Part shown: positions 12,201 through 23,346 of the stretch, piece by piece | Numbering within the stretch: the first letter of the stretch is position 1 | Layout: each line of letters starts with the position of its first letter | Assembly: GCA_016081115.2 (NCBI GenBank) | Contig: JABTTQ020002182.1 | Coordinates: 372,001 to 436,000 of the forward strand | Direction: 5' to 3' | Origin: Rehmannia glutinosa | Taxonomy: Eukaryota > Streptophyta > Magnoliopsida > Lamiales > Orobanchaceae | DNA: 64,000 nt | Translations under genes and position numbers: made by a program | Notes under the pieces: generated by a model | What the model was told of the DNA's origin: nothing | Database searches by the model: none | The model's input: the letters and a program-made list of their open reading frames with translations, nothing else

Positions 12201-13820
12201 TCACTGTGTAAATCACTGCAAAACAAATGATTTTAAATATTTTAGGTCTAGAAAATATTAAATATCTATTATTAAAATATAACTTCAATGATAAAATTTT
12301 TGTAATTAGTAATGGTATGTTCACCAGCAATAACATTTCCAAAAACTTTGTTACGTCGCAAATCCCTCACCATACCGTCTAATTTTACTTTGAAAATCCG
12401 AGCAAGAATATCAGGTCAATCATCAGCTCTAAGATTTCTTCTTTCAACAAAACAACAATCTCTGGCCACTTTGGATTGCAAGTGAAAGTTATGAATAGAT
12501 CAGGGTATCCTGCCCATCTGTAAATGGCCATTGCATCTTGGTAATTCTGAATCATATAACGTGCTCCACCGGTAAATTAAGGAGGCAACACAACTCGATT
12601 TCCAAGACTACAGGGGTTTGTTTCACCTTGTATCAGAGCATCGGCAATCCCCTTGTACATTTCACTGCGCAGTCGTTTCTGATGGGTTTTGATATACCAA
12701 AATCTTGATGACTCAACCATCGTGTATCCATCTACAATGAATTGTTGTGTTAGTCTTCGACAGAATAGTATGGTGGAAAACTTAATATCTCTTTCATGCA
12801 ACTGGTATGCAGAGAACTCCCTTTGGCTAACCCTTTTTCTACCTTCATTAGTGGGTGTTCTAGTTTCAGAAAAAGGTATATCTCCCCTATAACTATCTTC
12901 ACCATAAGGAAATAACAATGGGTATTGTAAACCAAGATACGAAGGGTGCAATTCGTTGATACGTTTCAATTTTTCAGTTCGTGTCTCTACTATAATATCT
13001 CTGTCACCCATTGACTGATCAAAATTGCCAACAACTAATGCAGCAATTTCTGAAACTGAAGGCCAATTATACCTCCTTGCATCCCTGCCTCTTCTACCAA
13101 TAAGTCGTAATCTCACGTCTAAAATACCTTCATCGGCAATTTTTTCTCTGACCATTCTAAACTATCTTACCAAAATATTGTATTCATCTAGCATGTTTTG
13201 AGTTCAACTACGATTTGACTGTGTAAATCAGAAATCTCATCATTGTTCCTGCATGAGAAATTTATTACAATTTGTTATTGTTGCATGAAAACATAATACA
13301 ATACCAAGCTAATGTTAAATGATATCTTATGTTTGATATAATTTTAGAGAAAGATTGTAAAGTAAATATATACCTAACCGAATTCATTAGATTTTGGACT
13401 TCATTCTCAGTGTCATAAATATAAAGTTGAGAAAATTTAGGCGTAGCACCTTCTTCTGGCAGCAAGCTTCCAATCAAATGATAATTTTGACCGTGCAGTT
13501 GAAAAACTGGAGGAGAATTTCCCGTGTTCATGCTCGAATTGATTTTTTCTCCCATAGAGGTGAAACAAAACATGTTGTTGTATGACCAGATATTTTCAAT
13601 AAAATGTTTACTTTTATCACTTATACCAAATATTAAATCATACCGTACTTGTGGGGTTTCCTCATTGGGGCCAATTAGATTTTCCCATGTGTACAACATC
13701 CAGAGTATTTTGGCTTCATGGTATTAACACGGGAATTCAATCTCTTGTCATACCAAAAAAGTGTAGAACAATATTCACATTTGAATGATGGATCTCCCAG
13801 GTCCCAATAACCTATGATGC
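9249..13820 (-). pseudogene. Helitron Rep/helicase (HUH endonuclease + PIF1-like helicase), broken
   Basis: This is the rolling-circle transposase of Helitrons. Read right to left, the N-terminal zinc-finger-like part has CEYC near 13780. A Helitron-like N domain follows (13155-13699), containing YHLIGSLLP. The Rep nuclease has the HUH-type motif GLPHAHILLF near 12161-12188 and the tyrosine motif YLFKYINK at about 11741-11765. The helicase has Walker A GCGGTGKT at 10590-10613 and a Walker B-like IIWDEAP near 10370. A frame-shifted INKSQ motif lies near 9440, and the C-terminus ends KEVFRNL with a stop at 9249-9251. Breaks lie at about 9535, 9350, 10435, 10750-10990, 11200-11490 and 12350-12570. 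Some gaps may be introns, but the in-frame stops show decay. The pieces add up to roughly the usual plant Helitron protein. Confidence 0.85.
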
Positions 13821-13936
13821 AAAAACTGAATATTGTATAAGATTTTCATGGAAATGGGTAAATATGGTTACTATGTAAATATTATAAGGTTATTAAATAA
13901 TATAAAAAAATACTATAAAAAAATATAACAATTGTT

Positions 13937-13988
13937 CAAATAATATATAATCAAATACAATAATTAACACTCATCTATGTTAAGATAA

Positions 13989-14023
<35 letters not shown>

Positions 14024-14632
14024 TATGGGTATGGAGTTACCATCATTATGAACATTATTTGCTGCAGTTGTTTTTTTTTTTTTTTTGGATGGTGTTTTCT
14101 GTAGTATACCAGATTCCAAATTTGTAACAGTTGATGCTACAATATGTGCTTGTGTACATGGATAAGATGTAGACGCGTTCTTTTCATTTAAACTCGACAA
14201 AAAACTTGGAACCGTATTCCTTTGTACGGAAATTGCAGTGTGTAAGAAATGTAGATGAATAAATAGACATCAAAATTATTTTAAACAATTACAAATAATA
14301 TATAATCAAATACAATAATTAACACTCATCTATGTTAAGATAATAATTATATATATTATTTATGGCTATGGAGTTACCATCATTACGAACATTATTTGCT
14401 GCAGTTGTCCTTTTTATGGATGGTGTTTGCTGTAGTATACCAGATTCCAAATTTATAACAGTTGATGCTACAATCCTTGCTTGTGTACATGGATAAGATG
14501 TAGACGCGTTCTTTCATTTAAACTCAACAAATAACTTGGAACCATATTCCTTGGTATGGAAACTGCAATGTGTATGAAATGTAGATGAAAAATATGAACT
14601 TCAAAATTAATTTAACCAATTACAAATAAATT
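13937..14632 (-). repeat. Tandem duplication of a Helitron exon (two ~340-bp units)
   Basis: Unit 1 (about 13937-14296) and unit 2 (about 14293-14632) align along their length, from CAAATAATATATAATCAAA to CAATTACAAATA. Unit 1 has an expanded TA run (about 13994-14018) and a T run; unit 2 has short versions. Unit 1 reads on the - strand as MSSLNEKNASTSYPCTQ followed by a Lys-rich stretch. This is probably an upstream exon of the Rep/helicase gene or of a linked gene. Unit 2 has a frame change in the same place. Confidence 0.65.
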
Positions 14633-15160
14633 TAAGGTTTTGCCTATGAAAATTACCATTTGAAATATCACGGAAAGACGATCTTGAAAATGGATAGGTT
14701 ACAGTGCTCAATTCAAAATTTTCATTATTTGTAAGTTTCTCGGACTTTTTAGTGCCGCGATCTGTAGATGTGGATCCTGAGAATCCAATATTTTCTGTAT
14801 ACATACAAAGTACCAATTATTTTGTGAGATATGGAAAAGAGTCTATGACTATTATATGAATATTGTAAAGAATGAATACATATAAAAGCATAATACGGTA
14901 AAATAATTCCTAATGTTAGAAGTGAAAAGAATTGAAATTTTAATGAATGATATAGATGAATAAACATATTGTCCATTGGAATTCCTTACAATTGTGCATA
15001 ATTAAAATCATGTCAATAAAGTATATTTATATTTATTAAAATTTTAAAATATATGTCAAATAATTATTATAATAAAAACTAAGAGAGTAAAACATTTAAA
15101 AAAAATTCTAAGAAACATAGGGGTGAAAAATGAAAATGATGAAATTTTAGGGGTAATTAA
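14633..15160 (-). other. Helitron V internal DNA, possible small exon
   Basis: A minus-strand frame at 14607-14816 contains a hydrophilic Ser/Thr/Asn-rich stretch (STSTDRGTKKSEKLTNNE) that may be an exon of the Helitron gene. The rest is AT-rich and shows no domain. Confidence 0.3.
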
Positions 15161-15164
15161 ATAT

Positions 15165-15443
15165 TATCTCCGGTTATCTTCAATAACAACCATGGCCGCT
15201 TCTCCGGCAATTTTTCTGTTGAGCATTTCATCATTATCTTATCAGCCTCATCATCAACTGGTTCACGCCTCTCACCACCGCGATTTCCGAATCGAATATC
15301 TCCGCCATCCACTCTTCTATTATGGCGCGGTGGACCAACATGCAGAGATCTACGTCATTGATCCCCAGCGACGCGGAATTCGCGGGGATTCTCCAAGTCA
15401 GAAGCTCGAGAAGCAGGCAGCCGTAGCTCCAGACGTCGGATTT
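15165..15443 (-). pseudogene. Captured receptor-like kinase fragment (kinase subdomains IX-XI)
   Basis: The minus strand reads KSDVWSYGCLLLELLTWR, the subdomain IX signature of RLK/Pelle kinases. A loop with EEWMAEIFDSE follows, then, after a frame shift near 15234, KCSTEKLPEKRP, the subdomain XI segment with the conserved Arg. About 92 codons are recognisable. There is no ATP-binding lobe, catalytic loop or ectodomain, so only the C-lobe end was taken. The stretch is far more GC-rich than the AT-rich Helitron around it, consistent with capture of a host exon. The loop resembles LRR-III receptor kinases or TMKL1-type pseudokinases, but the exact source cannot be named. It lies inside Helitron V, between the exon duplication and the RPA-like tail. 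Confidence 0.75.
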
Positions 15444-15449
15444 TAGTTA

Positions 15450-16890
15450 AATTGGTAGTATTTTAGATTTATCCTTTATCAATATGTCCTTATTTTTAAT
15501 TTTGATTCCTTCACCCATAAAGAGTTTATGACGTTTTTACAGTAATAAATATATGCAACTCATTTTGATAAACTAATTATATTAAACAACTGTTTAAATA
15601 TATATATATATATATATTAAACAACAGTAACAACTATATAAATTTATGAACTTTCAAATGATATTACTGAAAAAGAGAATAGAAATCGTACCATTGCTCT
15701 CTATGTTTGTTCTATGTCGTTTATTTCCAATAATTGCAGACCCATGAGTTTTAGCATTCTGATCAACAATGCGGATTACTAATCAATCAAAAGAGATTGT
15801 AAAACCCGATGCAAAGTTTTATAGATTAAAGAAATAATTATGCTTTGAGCGATTAAGAAAAAAACAATTAGTACTTATAACTTGATAAATTGAATTCAAT
15901 AGAAAGAAGTCAACGCCCAATTAAAACATAAAAATCAATGGTAAAAGATACATAAAATATTATCATAAATATTTTGTGGAATATAATTCTTCCATTTTAA
16001 AATATAGATATATTTTATAATAATAGATAGTCTTTGATATCATCGCTTATCATTTTTTAAAATCTTATGACGATAATGCATCTTTGTAATGATGATGACT
16101 TTTTTAAAATCCTAATTTATAGTTGTCTAAAACGATAGAAATATTGATAATGATGCATATATATTATTATGAGTAACATATCTTTTGGTAAACATTGAAT
16201 TTTTGATTATTGATTTGCAATAATAAATGCAAAATCGATAACATATCTTTCTTTCTAAACAATTATTACAAAGTCCTAACATTTGGTAATCTTTAGTATA
16301 ATAATAAGTGAAATACCATTTATAATAATAATTAATTGTTGCAAAAATCCTATTATTTGGTAATTTTTGGTATAATTATAATGGGGGACAAAAGTCTTAT
16401 ATTGTTTTGATTTTTTTCTTGTTTTTGCCAAAACAAATGGGAGACATGATCAACTTAGTGGTAACAGAGAATATAACAATCCAATATTTCAGAGAATTTT
16501 GACATCTATGCATAAACTTATCGACGAATTAGCATTAATCGACACATTAGTATGTAAATGCACGATATAAGACTTTTTATTATCCAAAATCTATAAGACT
16601 TTTTATTCAAAAGTTATAATATCATTTATATTTGTAATGAACATATAGTAAAAGTATGATTCAAATACAAATGTAATCAAGAATACTAATTTAACAAAAT
16701 TATACTAATTGCAATTGAAGCAACACAAAACAAATATTCAGATATTTGTTCCAGAGCATGATATAAGAAACAAAAATTTCATTAATAATAATACATTGTT
16801 CATAGAAAGACTCCATAAAAAAGTGACATCAAAAATGTTCAAATATAAAAAAAAGTCTAGAAGTGGTTCAAAAATATCAATCATATATAA
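15450..16890. other. AT-rich Helitron V interior, no gene seen
   Basis: The sequence is AT-rich with simple TA runs (about 15598-15618). From about 16380 it aligns with the 5' parts of Helitrons X and Y (shared phrases such as GGTAACAGAGAATATAACAA versus GGTAACAAAGAATGTAACAA). No coding domain is visible. Confidence 0.5.
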
Positions 16891-16892
16891 TT

Positions 16893-17060
16893 CTAATCAT
16901 TTTCCTTCTTGATAAACGCCCTAGTTTTCTTCAAAGAGCCAGTACTGGAGAATTCTGCCTCAAGTTTTCTTTTAACATTAGTGCCACCATCAAGATCCAA
17001 AAATGAGTCAACATTCTGTAGTTTGCATTTGTCTGGAGAAGAAACTTCTTCATCGGATAA
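16893..17060 (-). pseudogene. Possible C-terminal exon of a Helitron RPA-like protein
   Basis: The minus-strand frame reads DHLNLSDEEVSSPDKC, then KRKLEAEFSSTGSLKKTRAF, ending IKKEND and stop TAG at 16893-16895. An acidic stretch followed by a basic KR/KK tail is typical of the end of RPA1-like single-strand-binding proteins carried by many plant Helitrons. An in-frame TAA sits just upstream near 17075, so the copy is broken or the exon starts after it. No OB-fold core is recognisable nearby, so the assignment is an inference from tail composition and context. Confidence 0.4.
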
Positions 17061-17574
17061 ATTAAGATGATCATGTTAAAGTATGACATTAATTTGCTAT
17101 CTATAAAAATTTTAAATTAAAGAAAAGAAATGTCTTAAAATCCCATCAAAAATATATAAAATTAATACCTTATCACCAACTGATTCAAAAAATATAGTGT
17201 ATATAAGAAAGTCGGGGTGCCTTCGAAATAAATTGAGATTCGACAGATAACTGATAATTAAGACAAATGATAGAAGGTACACCACTATAACGTAACACTG
17301 CACATGAGCTACTCTTAATTTAGCCACCTAAATATATCATCATTTGTAATTAGTGGACAATCATATATATTTGTTGGCTACGGAAATCAGAACAATAATA
17401 CAATATAAGGAATAAAAACAATATCAAAGCGTCAATAATTACGTAAAATATGACGAATGTAACAAAAAATATGTTAGTATGAGGAATAATACAAAAACAA
17501 ACAAATCATACAAAAAAACTTAAAAAAAATACAACAAAACTATCAAAAATAAAACAAAAAAAAAAGAAACTCAC

Positions 17575-17712
17575 CAAATATTTTCCGTACAAATCTACAA
17601 TATAGTGTATATAAAAGGCCTTCCTTATTGTGGTATTCGAGTTCAATACTGTCGGTGTTGGTGGGACACTTGATGAAAACGGAAATAGAGCGGAACGTGA
17701 AGATGAAGCCAT
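17575..17712 (-). CDS. Conserved 46-codon first exon of a Helitron gene (copy in V)
   Basis: The exon starts with ATG at 17712 (MASSSRSALF), contains TPTVLNSNTTIRK and ends LYGKYL directly at a GTGAGT splice-donor consensus (minus strand, 17574 downwards). The reading continues without a stop into a T-rich intron. The same exon occurs at 37088-37225 and 50861-50998, each exactly 138 bp. It lies about 360 bp inside the Helitron 5' end, where a promoter and first exon would be expected. It is probably the first exon of the RPA-like or another Helitron gene. No domain is recognised in 46 residues. Confidence 0.45.
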
Positions 17713-18619
17713 ATTTGTTGTTTAGGCTTCGAATTTAGGATCAACAATATGAGAAAAAGTGATGAAGATATGTTTTGAAACAAATAAAAGTTATGAAGAT
17801 ATGTAAAAGAATTGAAAGAACTGATGTTTAATTAGCTTTAGTTCATATAATTATGGTGGAGAAAAAATTACCATTTATAATACACGTCCTATAATACAAT
17901 GATATTTAATTGTATTACAATGATCTTCTTATAATACATTCCTAATATAAGAATATATAATAATTACCATTTATAATTTATAATAATTACCATTTATAAT
18001 ATTTAGAATTCTTTCCTAATATAATAAGCAGAAAGAGCGGGAAAATTTTTTCCAGACTTCTGCTATTATATATACTAGTAATCCACCCCGTGCATTGCAC
18101 GTATATATTCTTTTGAAAGTGTATTTGTTTATTTTAATTTTAATATTATTGTTAATTTTATAATAAAAATACCTACTAACATGAGGTGGTATTTATTACT
18201 TTATTTTTAAGAATAATGTGCATATAAGGTAAATAAAAAAATAAAAATTCTATCAAAATTCTATTTTAAAATATAAACTTAAATGTCAACTTGTTTATAT
18301 TTATCTCAATCTATGAATATCTCTATATTACTATTGAATATATCCCTCTCTATCTCACACACATTATATCTCTCTATAAACAGTTTTATTTATAAACTTG
18401 TGAAACATATATTTCATATTAAAATTGTATTGTTAAAAAAATAAATACTTCACATTGTTAATCAAATATTTTCTTAATGAAAATGTATTAATAAATCTAT
18501 CAAGTTTCCATAAAAATATTAATGAAGGAATGTAATTTTCAAATTACAAAAAAAATTCCTTGTATACATCATTCATAGTTATGTTGCTATGTTTATTTCC
18601 ATCATCACAAATCAGGATT

Positions 18620-18862
18620 TCTAAACCCTTACGATTAGTCACTCTAGATATAATAACGTACAACTGACCATTGTTGAATACTGACTTTTCCAAAAAGAAG
18701 TTACATATGAAACAATCAAATGAAATATTTGTCGTTGTTAGAACTGGAAAGGCAACCTCGAATCAGATGGAGTCACTATCATTCGATAAATTAATACATG
18801 TTCACCTTTATTGCTTTCTAAATGAATTGTCGCCTCAAAAACATAATCACCAAGCTTTGTAC
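18620..18862 (-). pseudogene. Helicase C-terminus remnant in Helitron X
   Basis: It aligns with 9340-9610 of Helitron V (the end of the PIF1-like helicase) up to AAGCTTTGTA, after which the sequences diverge abruptly. It marks the left deletion junction of the non-autonomous element. Confidence 0.65.
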
Positions 18863-19117
18863 CAAATCAAAACACAATCAATTTTGGATAAGTAAAAAAA
18901 TATGCCAACATTAGGATAATTTTCAGATTGATCTATCATATACTAATATTTTCTATAATTAGTTCCATTATTTTCTTAACTGTGTCATTTTTTTCTAATT
19001 TTTTTTAACTAATTCCATAATTATTGTGAGTTCAATTTAAAAATATAATTAGTTTAGTAATTGTATCATATAAATTATTTCCTTAATTATACAAAAATAT
19101 ATAATTATTTTTGGCTA

Positions 19118-19903
19118 CCCAAATATATGATTTTTGCAAATATACAATTTTTGGATTGATGTGTCCAAAACAATCAATTAATTTGGGTGTGGATATATTA
19201 AATCAAATTACTATCAATTTTGGATAACTAAAAAATATGCAGACGTTAACAGAATTTTCGGATTAATTTATCCAAATTTTTGTATCTTATTCTCGATTTT
19301 TCCTTTTTTTTTCTATTGAGTCATCCTAATTTATATCATACACTAATGTTTCTGCATTTAGTTTTCTTAATTATATTAATTTTCTTATTTTTATATAATT
19401 AATTTCATAATAAAAAGGTTGAGGATCCTCCTTATTCCCCCACCTACATTGGGTGTTTACACAAAAAAATAATACTTAATTTCATAATTATTGTCAATTC
19501 AGTCTAAAATTGGATTGATTTGTCTAAAATCAATCAATTAGTTTGTTTACAGATTTACCAAAATAAAAAGAACAATCAGTTTTGGATAACTAAAAAATAT
19601 ATATGTCCATGTTAGGATAATTTTCGGATTGATTTGTCTAAAACTAATTCGCTAAATTGATTGATGATATGGAAAGTGATTTGGTAAGAAATTAGAGATG
19701 ATTTGTTGAGTGATGGATTGTGTGGATTTGAGTATTTTATGTATGTTTTCATTAATATTAATGTTCAAGATTTTCATTTAAATAGATTGCAAGATATACA
19801 ATTAGGATTTCATTATAAAATTATTTACAAATCCAGCAAGTGTAAATGGGCGAAAAATTTCAGATTTTTTATATTATATATATAGATATAGATGAGTTAC
19901 ACT
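19118..19903. repeat. Helitron X flank, copy 1 of a duplicated segment
   Basis: This 786-bp piece left of the gypsy insertion reappears at 30312-31083 (about 772 bp) and in Helitron Y at about 48290-49060. Each version has its own small indels; X lacks a GGATATTAGATATA stretch present in the other two. Confidence 0.8.
19899..19903. repeat. Target-site duplication ACACT
   Basis: ACACT precedes the LTR at 19904, is found again at 31079-31083 before the second LTR, and at 35129-35133 after it. The uninterrupted site is in Helitron Y near 49057 (GAGTAACACTGG). Confidence 0.9.
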
Positions 19904-20800
19904 TGTGAAGCCCCGATTTTTTCGAAGCTATTAGCTGATCCTTATTGTCGTTTATACATTTGATCGACTATTTTACCGCGTCATTTTGACGGGTAATTAA
20001 TAATAATATATACATTTTGTATCTTATTTCATTTTATTTCATTACTTGTGATCATGATCCTCATTAATTCTATTCCTCATTTATGATCACTTGGTTGATC
20101 ATTATTACTATTTTTGTATTTATTAGTCACCTTAGAATTTTAAGAGACTATTTATTTTGGAGACTTTTACCTTATAGAATTAAGATTTCGATTTAGATTA
20201 AGTAATCATGAGACTTACAAGTGATCAAGGAAATCACTAATTATTTTGGAGATTGATATATTTCATCTATTATCATCAAATTTGGGACAAAAAAAAATAT
20301 ATGGAATTACCAAATTGCCCTTGAAGTGGACGGCCAATATGGATATTTTTGGGATAAAAATATCATCCAACTCTTGTACACCTACACCATATATTAGTCA
20401 TCTTGTGTATAATTATATCATTAATTCAAACATTATACACATCATCTTATACACCAATTCTTTATTACTATTTTTTCCCAACTTATTCTATTATTCCCAA
20501 CATTCTCCTTATTCCTCTCAACATTCCAATTTGACCCATACTTTGACTTGCATTTTGTCTTCATGCAAGAGACAAATTACAAGACACAATTTGATCAAAA
20601 TTTTCTCTCCTCTCCTCATACTACACGGCCATATGGCCTAAATGACCAAAATTTTGGTTCATTTTCACCAACAACTCTCTCTCTCTCTTGTTAACAATCC
20701 TCCAACTCTTTTCTACCTCTCTTCCTCTTCTTTCTTATACACTTAGAAAAAAATTCAAGAACTTCCCTTACATCAACAAGAAAAATCGAACCATCATCAT

Positions 20801-21340
20801 ACAAGGTAAGAAATTTTATCTTCAATCCATTTTTGGATATCACATTGTTCATCTCTTCCACCTTCTTAACTTAAGTTTGAATTTGGTTTGGAGGTACATT
20901 TAGAAGACCTTGAAGATTAGAGCTTGACAACATTTTTGAAGAAGGACCTCAAGCTTGAAGAAGAAAATAGTAGAGGAAATTAGACTACAAGGTAAGAATT
21001 GAGTACTAGACCCCTTCTTTCTTACTCTTCCTATTTTTTTCAAATTTTGACACCCCTTTTTCATTTTTGAGAAATAGGGGCTGACCTTAGGAGATTTTGG
21101 AGTTGAGCCAAAATTTCCAATTTTTGAGCTTCAACTAGTCTCCAAACATCTACTATACAAGGTAAAGTGTAGTCCTTTTCATTTCTTTATTTCCTTCTTT
21201 TTCTCCTTAATTTTTCTCTCATTTTTCTAACTCCAATTTTTGGTATTTTCTTGACTTAGGGGCTGACCTAAGAAGCCTCATCGAAAAATTGTGAAATTAT
21301 CCTTTTATTTCACAATTTCCAAATTTAAGGTGGGTGGAAA
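20801..21340 (+). other. Exon-like modules with repeated splice-donor consensus in the LTR
   Basis: ACAAGGTAAG (20801), CAAGGTAAGA (20988) and CAAGGTAAAG (about 21158) are spaced about 185 and 170 bp. The second and third intervals include a pyrimidine-rich tract, then TAGGGGCTGACCT (about 21076 and 21258), then an A-rich body ending in the donor-like motif or AAGGTGGGT (about 21328). This looks like small non-coding exons flanked by acceptors and donors. The arrangement recurs in the other LTRs. Confidence 0.45.
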
Positions 21341-23226
21341 AATATTTTCCAACTTTTAGGTGTTTTGATTAAATGCATGTAGAAAATTTGATCATGAGCC
21401 TTGAGATATATATAATCTATGTATTGCATGTCAATTTTATATATCAAATCATGAAAATTCTCGAGAGTTGCTCAAAATTACTATTTATTGAATTTTAGGT
21501 GCATGCATGTACACTTTAATGTTTTAATTGATGAATTATTGTATGTATTGGACATGCATGTGTATGATCTTTAAAATCTATGTTTTGGATGACTTATAAC
21601 CTGGAAAGGTCGAGCATAATTGATTAAATTTCAATTTTGGACTTAAAAATGCAAAAATGGAAAGTTGGTGGACTAAATTACAAGAAAATAAAAGTTAAAG
21701 GACCCCTCTGCAAATTTTGAAAATTGGGACTGTACTCAGGTTCAAAAATGATTTTTGGACATTTTAATAAAGTTTTAAGAGTTTTAAGATAAATAAAATC
21801 GACTTTTAAAAGCCCAAGGACTAGATTGTAAATTTTTTAAAGTTTAAGGGCTACTTTGCAATTTTTAAAACTGCACCAGACCTAAACTTTAAAATTTGAA
21901 ATTTTTACTCTTAAAGTACTGGGAATGACACATTTTAAATGTATTCCAAAAATCCAAGTGTTTAGGGCTTGGAAAGTAATTTTACAAAAATTGAGGGACT
22001 AATTTGTAAAATACTAAACTTGAGGACCCAAATGAAATTTCCAGGACTTATGCAGCCCATGCACCTGGAAATACTAACTTAACTATAACTTAATTATATT
22101 TTGGACCCAAGGTTCAAATTTCATAATAATTGGACCCCTAAAAGCCTTAAAGGCAATTATTTTAAAATGGGACAAAAATGATATTTTCAAAAGTTGAAGG
22201 ACCTACACATATTTCATTTAAAAACTGTTTTTGTCCCAATATCCTACCAACCTTAGTGACATTTTCCAACTAGAATCACATTAAAAGCCCTTCCGGTTTG
22301 TGAGTTCCGAATTTTTAAAACTTAAGGTCCGAATTGGCAATTTTTACAAATTTGGGGCCAATGTGATATTTTTATAAAAACTCGACCTCAAAACTTTAAA
22401 AACCTGAATCTCTGGACAATTGTGAGAATTTAGGAACTGACCTCATAATTTTTCAAGGTCGGGATATTTAATTATTCAATTTTTAACCCCAAAAGTGTTA
22501 GTTTTTACAAAACGGGGCTAAATTACAATTTTCCTTTTATAAAGGACCTAACTCAAATTATTTTCTCTTTTACTAAAATAGCCCTGGACCCTCTGACTTG
22601 GAGATTTAATTAAAGTATTTTATTTTCTCAAAACCTTGACTTATCGGATCAATTTGACCGATTAATACTCGATCATGAGCGACTTCCTCGCCTTGCGATT
22701 TTGAATCTATAACGGAACTTATGTTCCACCTAATCTTTCAAGATATCGAAGATTGATTATCCTTCCGATGATCATCTTCATCCAAATACTCCACCAACGC
22801 CATAATTGCCACTCGCGCTTTTCAAAAATTTTCCTAAAATCGCTTCCTCGATCAATAATAATCGACGCTTTGCCTCGCCAGTAATTGTAATTACTTTTCG
22901 CCGAGTCAACTTGGTGTGTCGAGCTCACAGCTTGGAATGGATACGCGGGGGATGGAATCGGGCGCTCGGCCGCTATTCCACTCTTCCGCCCCATCGCCCT
23001 AATCCCGCAACCGAGGGACGGAGTTTGTCCAAGGGAAGCGGGTCGTAGTACTGAGGTATAATCATGATTATGACAGATCCGAGCCTCGCCCGCTCCAATG
23101 TGGATTTTGTCTTTGCCTACGGAGCGATAAGGTGTCGGTCTTGGACCATACCGACCGGGAGTTACAAGGAAGAACGAAGGAATCGCTGTCTGATCCACAC
23201 GATTCTAGAGTTATCGGACCCGTTTT

Positions 23227-23346
23227 GGTTGGCGTTACATTTTTCGCACGCAACCGCGACTATTTTGCATTGGTTGGCGCTACAAATCCGTGACGCAACC
23301 ATTATTTGCCTTGCATAGATTGGCGTTACACTTCCGCACGCAATCC
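23227..23346 (+). repeat. Three-unit hairpin array in LTR (copy at 19904)
   Basis: Three units of about 40-45 bp, each an imperfect palindrome. Units 1 and 2 have arms GGTTGGCG ... CGCAACC. Unit 3 has GATTGGCG ... CGCAATCC. In this copy unit 1 reads GGTTGGCGTTAC ... CGCACGCAACC. Confidence 0.75.

Larger units (their letters stand above)
8790..18074 (-). mobile_element. Helitron V, autonomous-type but decayed
   Basis: The 3' end of a minus-strand Helitron is read on the + strand as CAAG (8790-8793), then a degenerate hairpin around TGTGTTGCACGTG, flanked by A. The 5' end is taken at 18074, where X begins. Two observations support the span. The first 800 bp (8790-9610) matches the 3' part of Helitrons X (18075-18862) and Y. 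The last 1.7 kb (about 16380-18074) matches their 5' parts. Between these lie a Rep/helicase gene remnant, a duplicated exon, a captured kinase fragment and a tail exon resembling an RPA-like protein, all read on the - strand. The terminal CTTG departs from the CTRR rule, probably by mutation. The 5' TC terminus is not preserved because X starts there. Confidence 0.7.

Noticed and set aside
15123..15446. Plus-strand ORF beginning with a Met-Ala signal-peptide-like start
   Set aside because: It is the antisense of the captured kinase fragment, whose minus-strand reading has clear kinase motifs.
17112..17327. Hydrophobic minus-strand ORF of 71 codons
   Set aside because: It looks like a membrane protein only because of T-rich intron-like DNA. 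Possible splice sites cut through it and it has no counterpart in X or Y.
20246..20641. A 90-130 codon ORF repeated in four LTR copies (also near 30068, 31433 and 37752)
   Set aside because: It is shared because the LTRs are copies of each other. Its end differs in each by frame changes, its composition is that of AT-rich LTR, and no domain is visible.
22719..23198. A 159-codon minus-strand ORF in the LTR, with similar frames near 34090, 40529, 46219 and 54625
   Set aside because: The frame is broken differently in every copy and coincides with the GC-rich non-coding block; the long openness is a composition effect.
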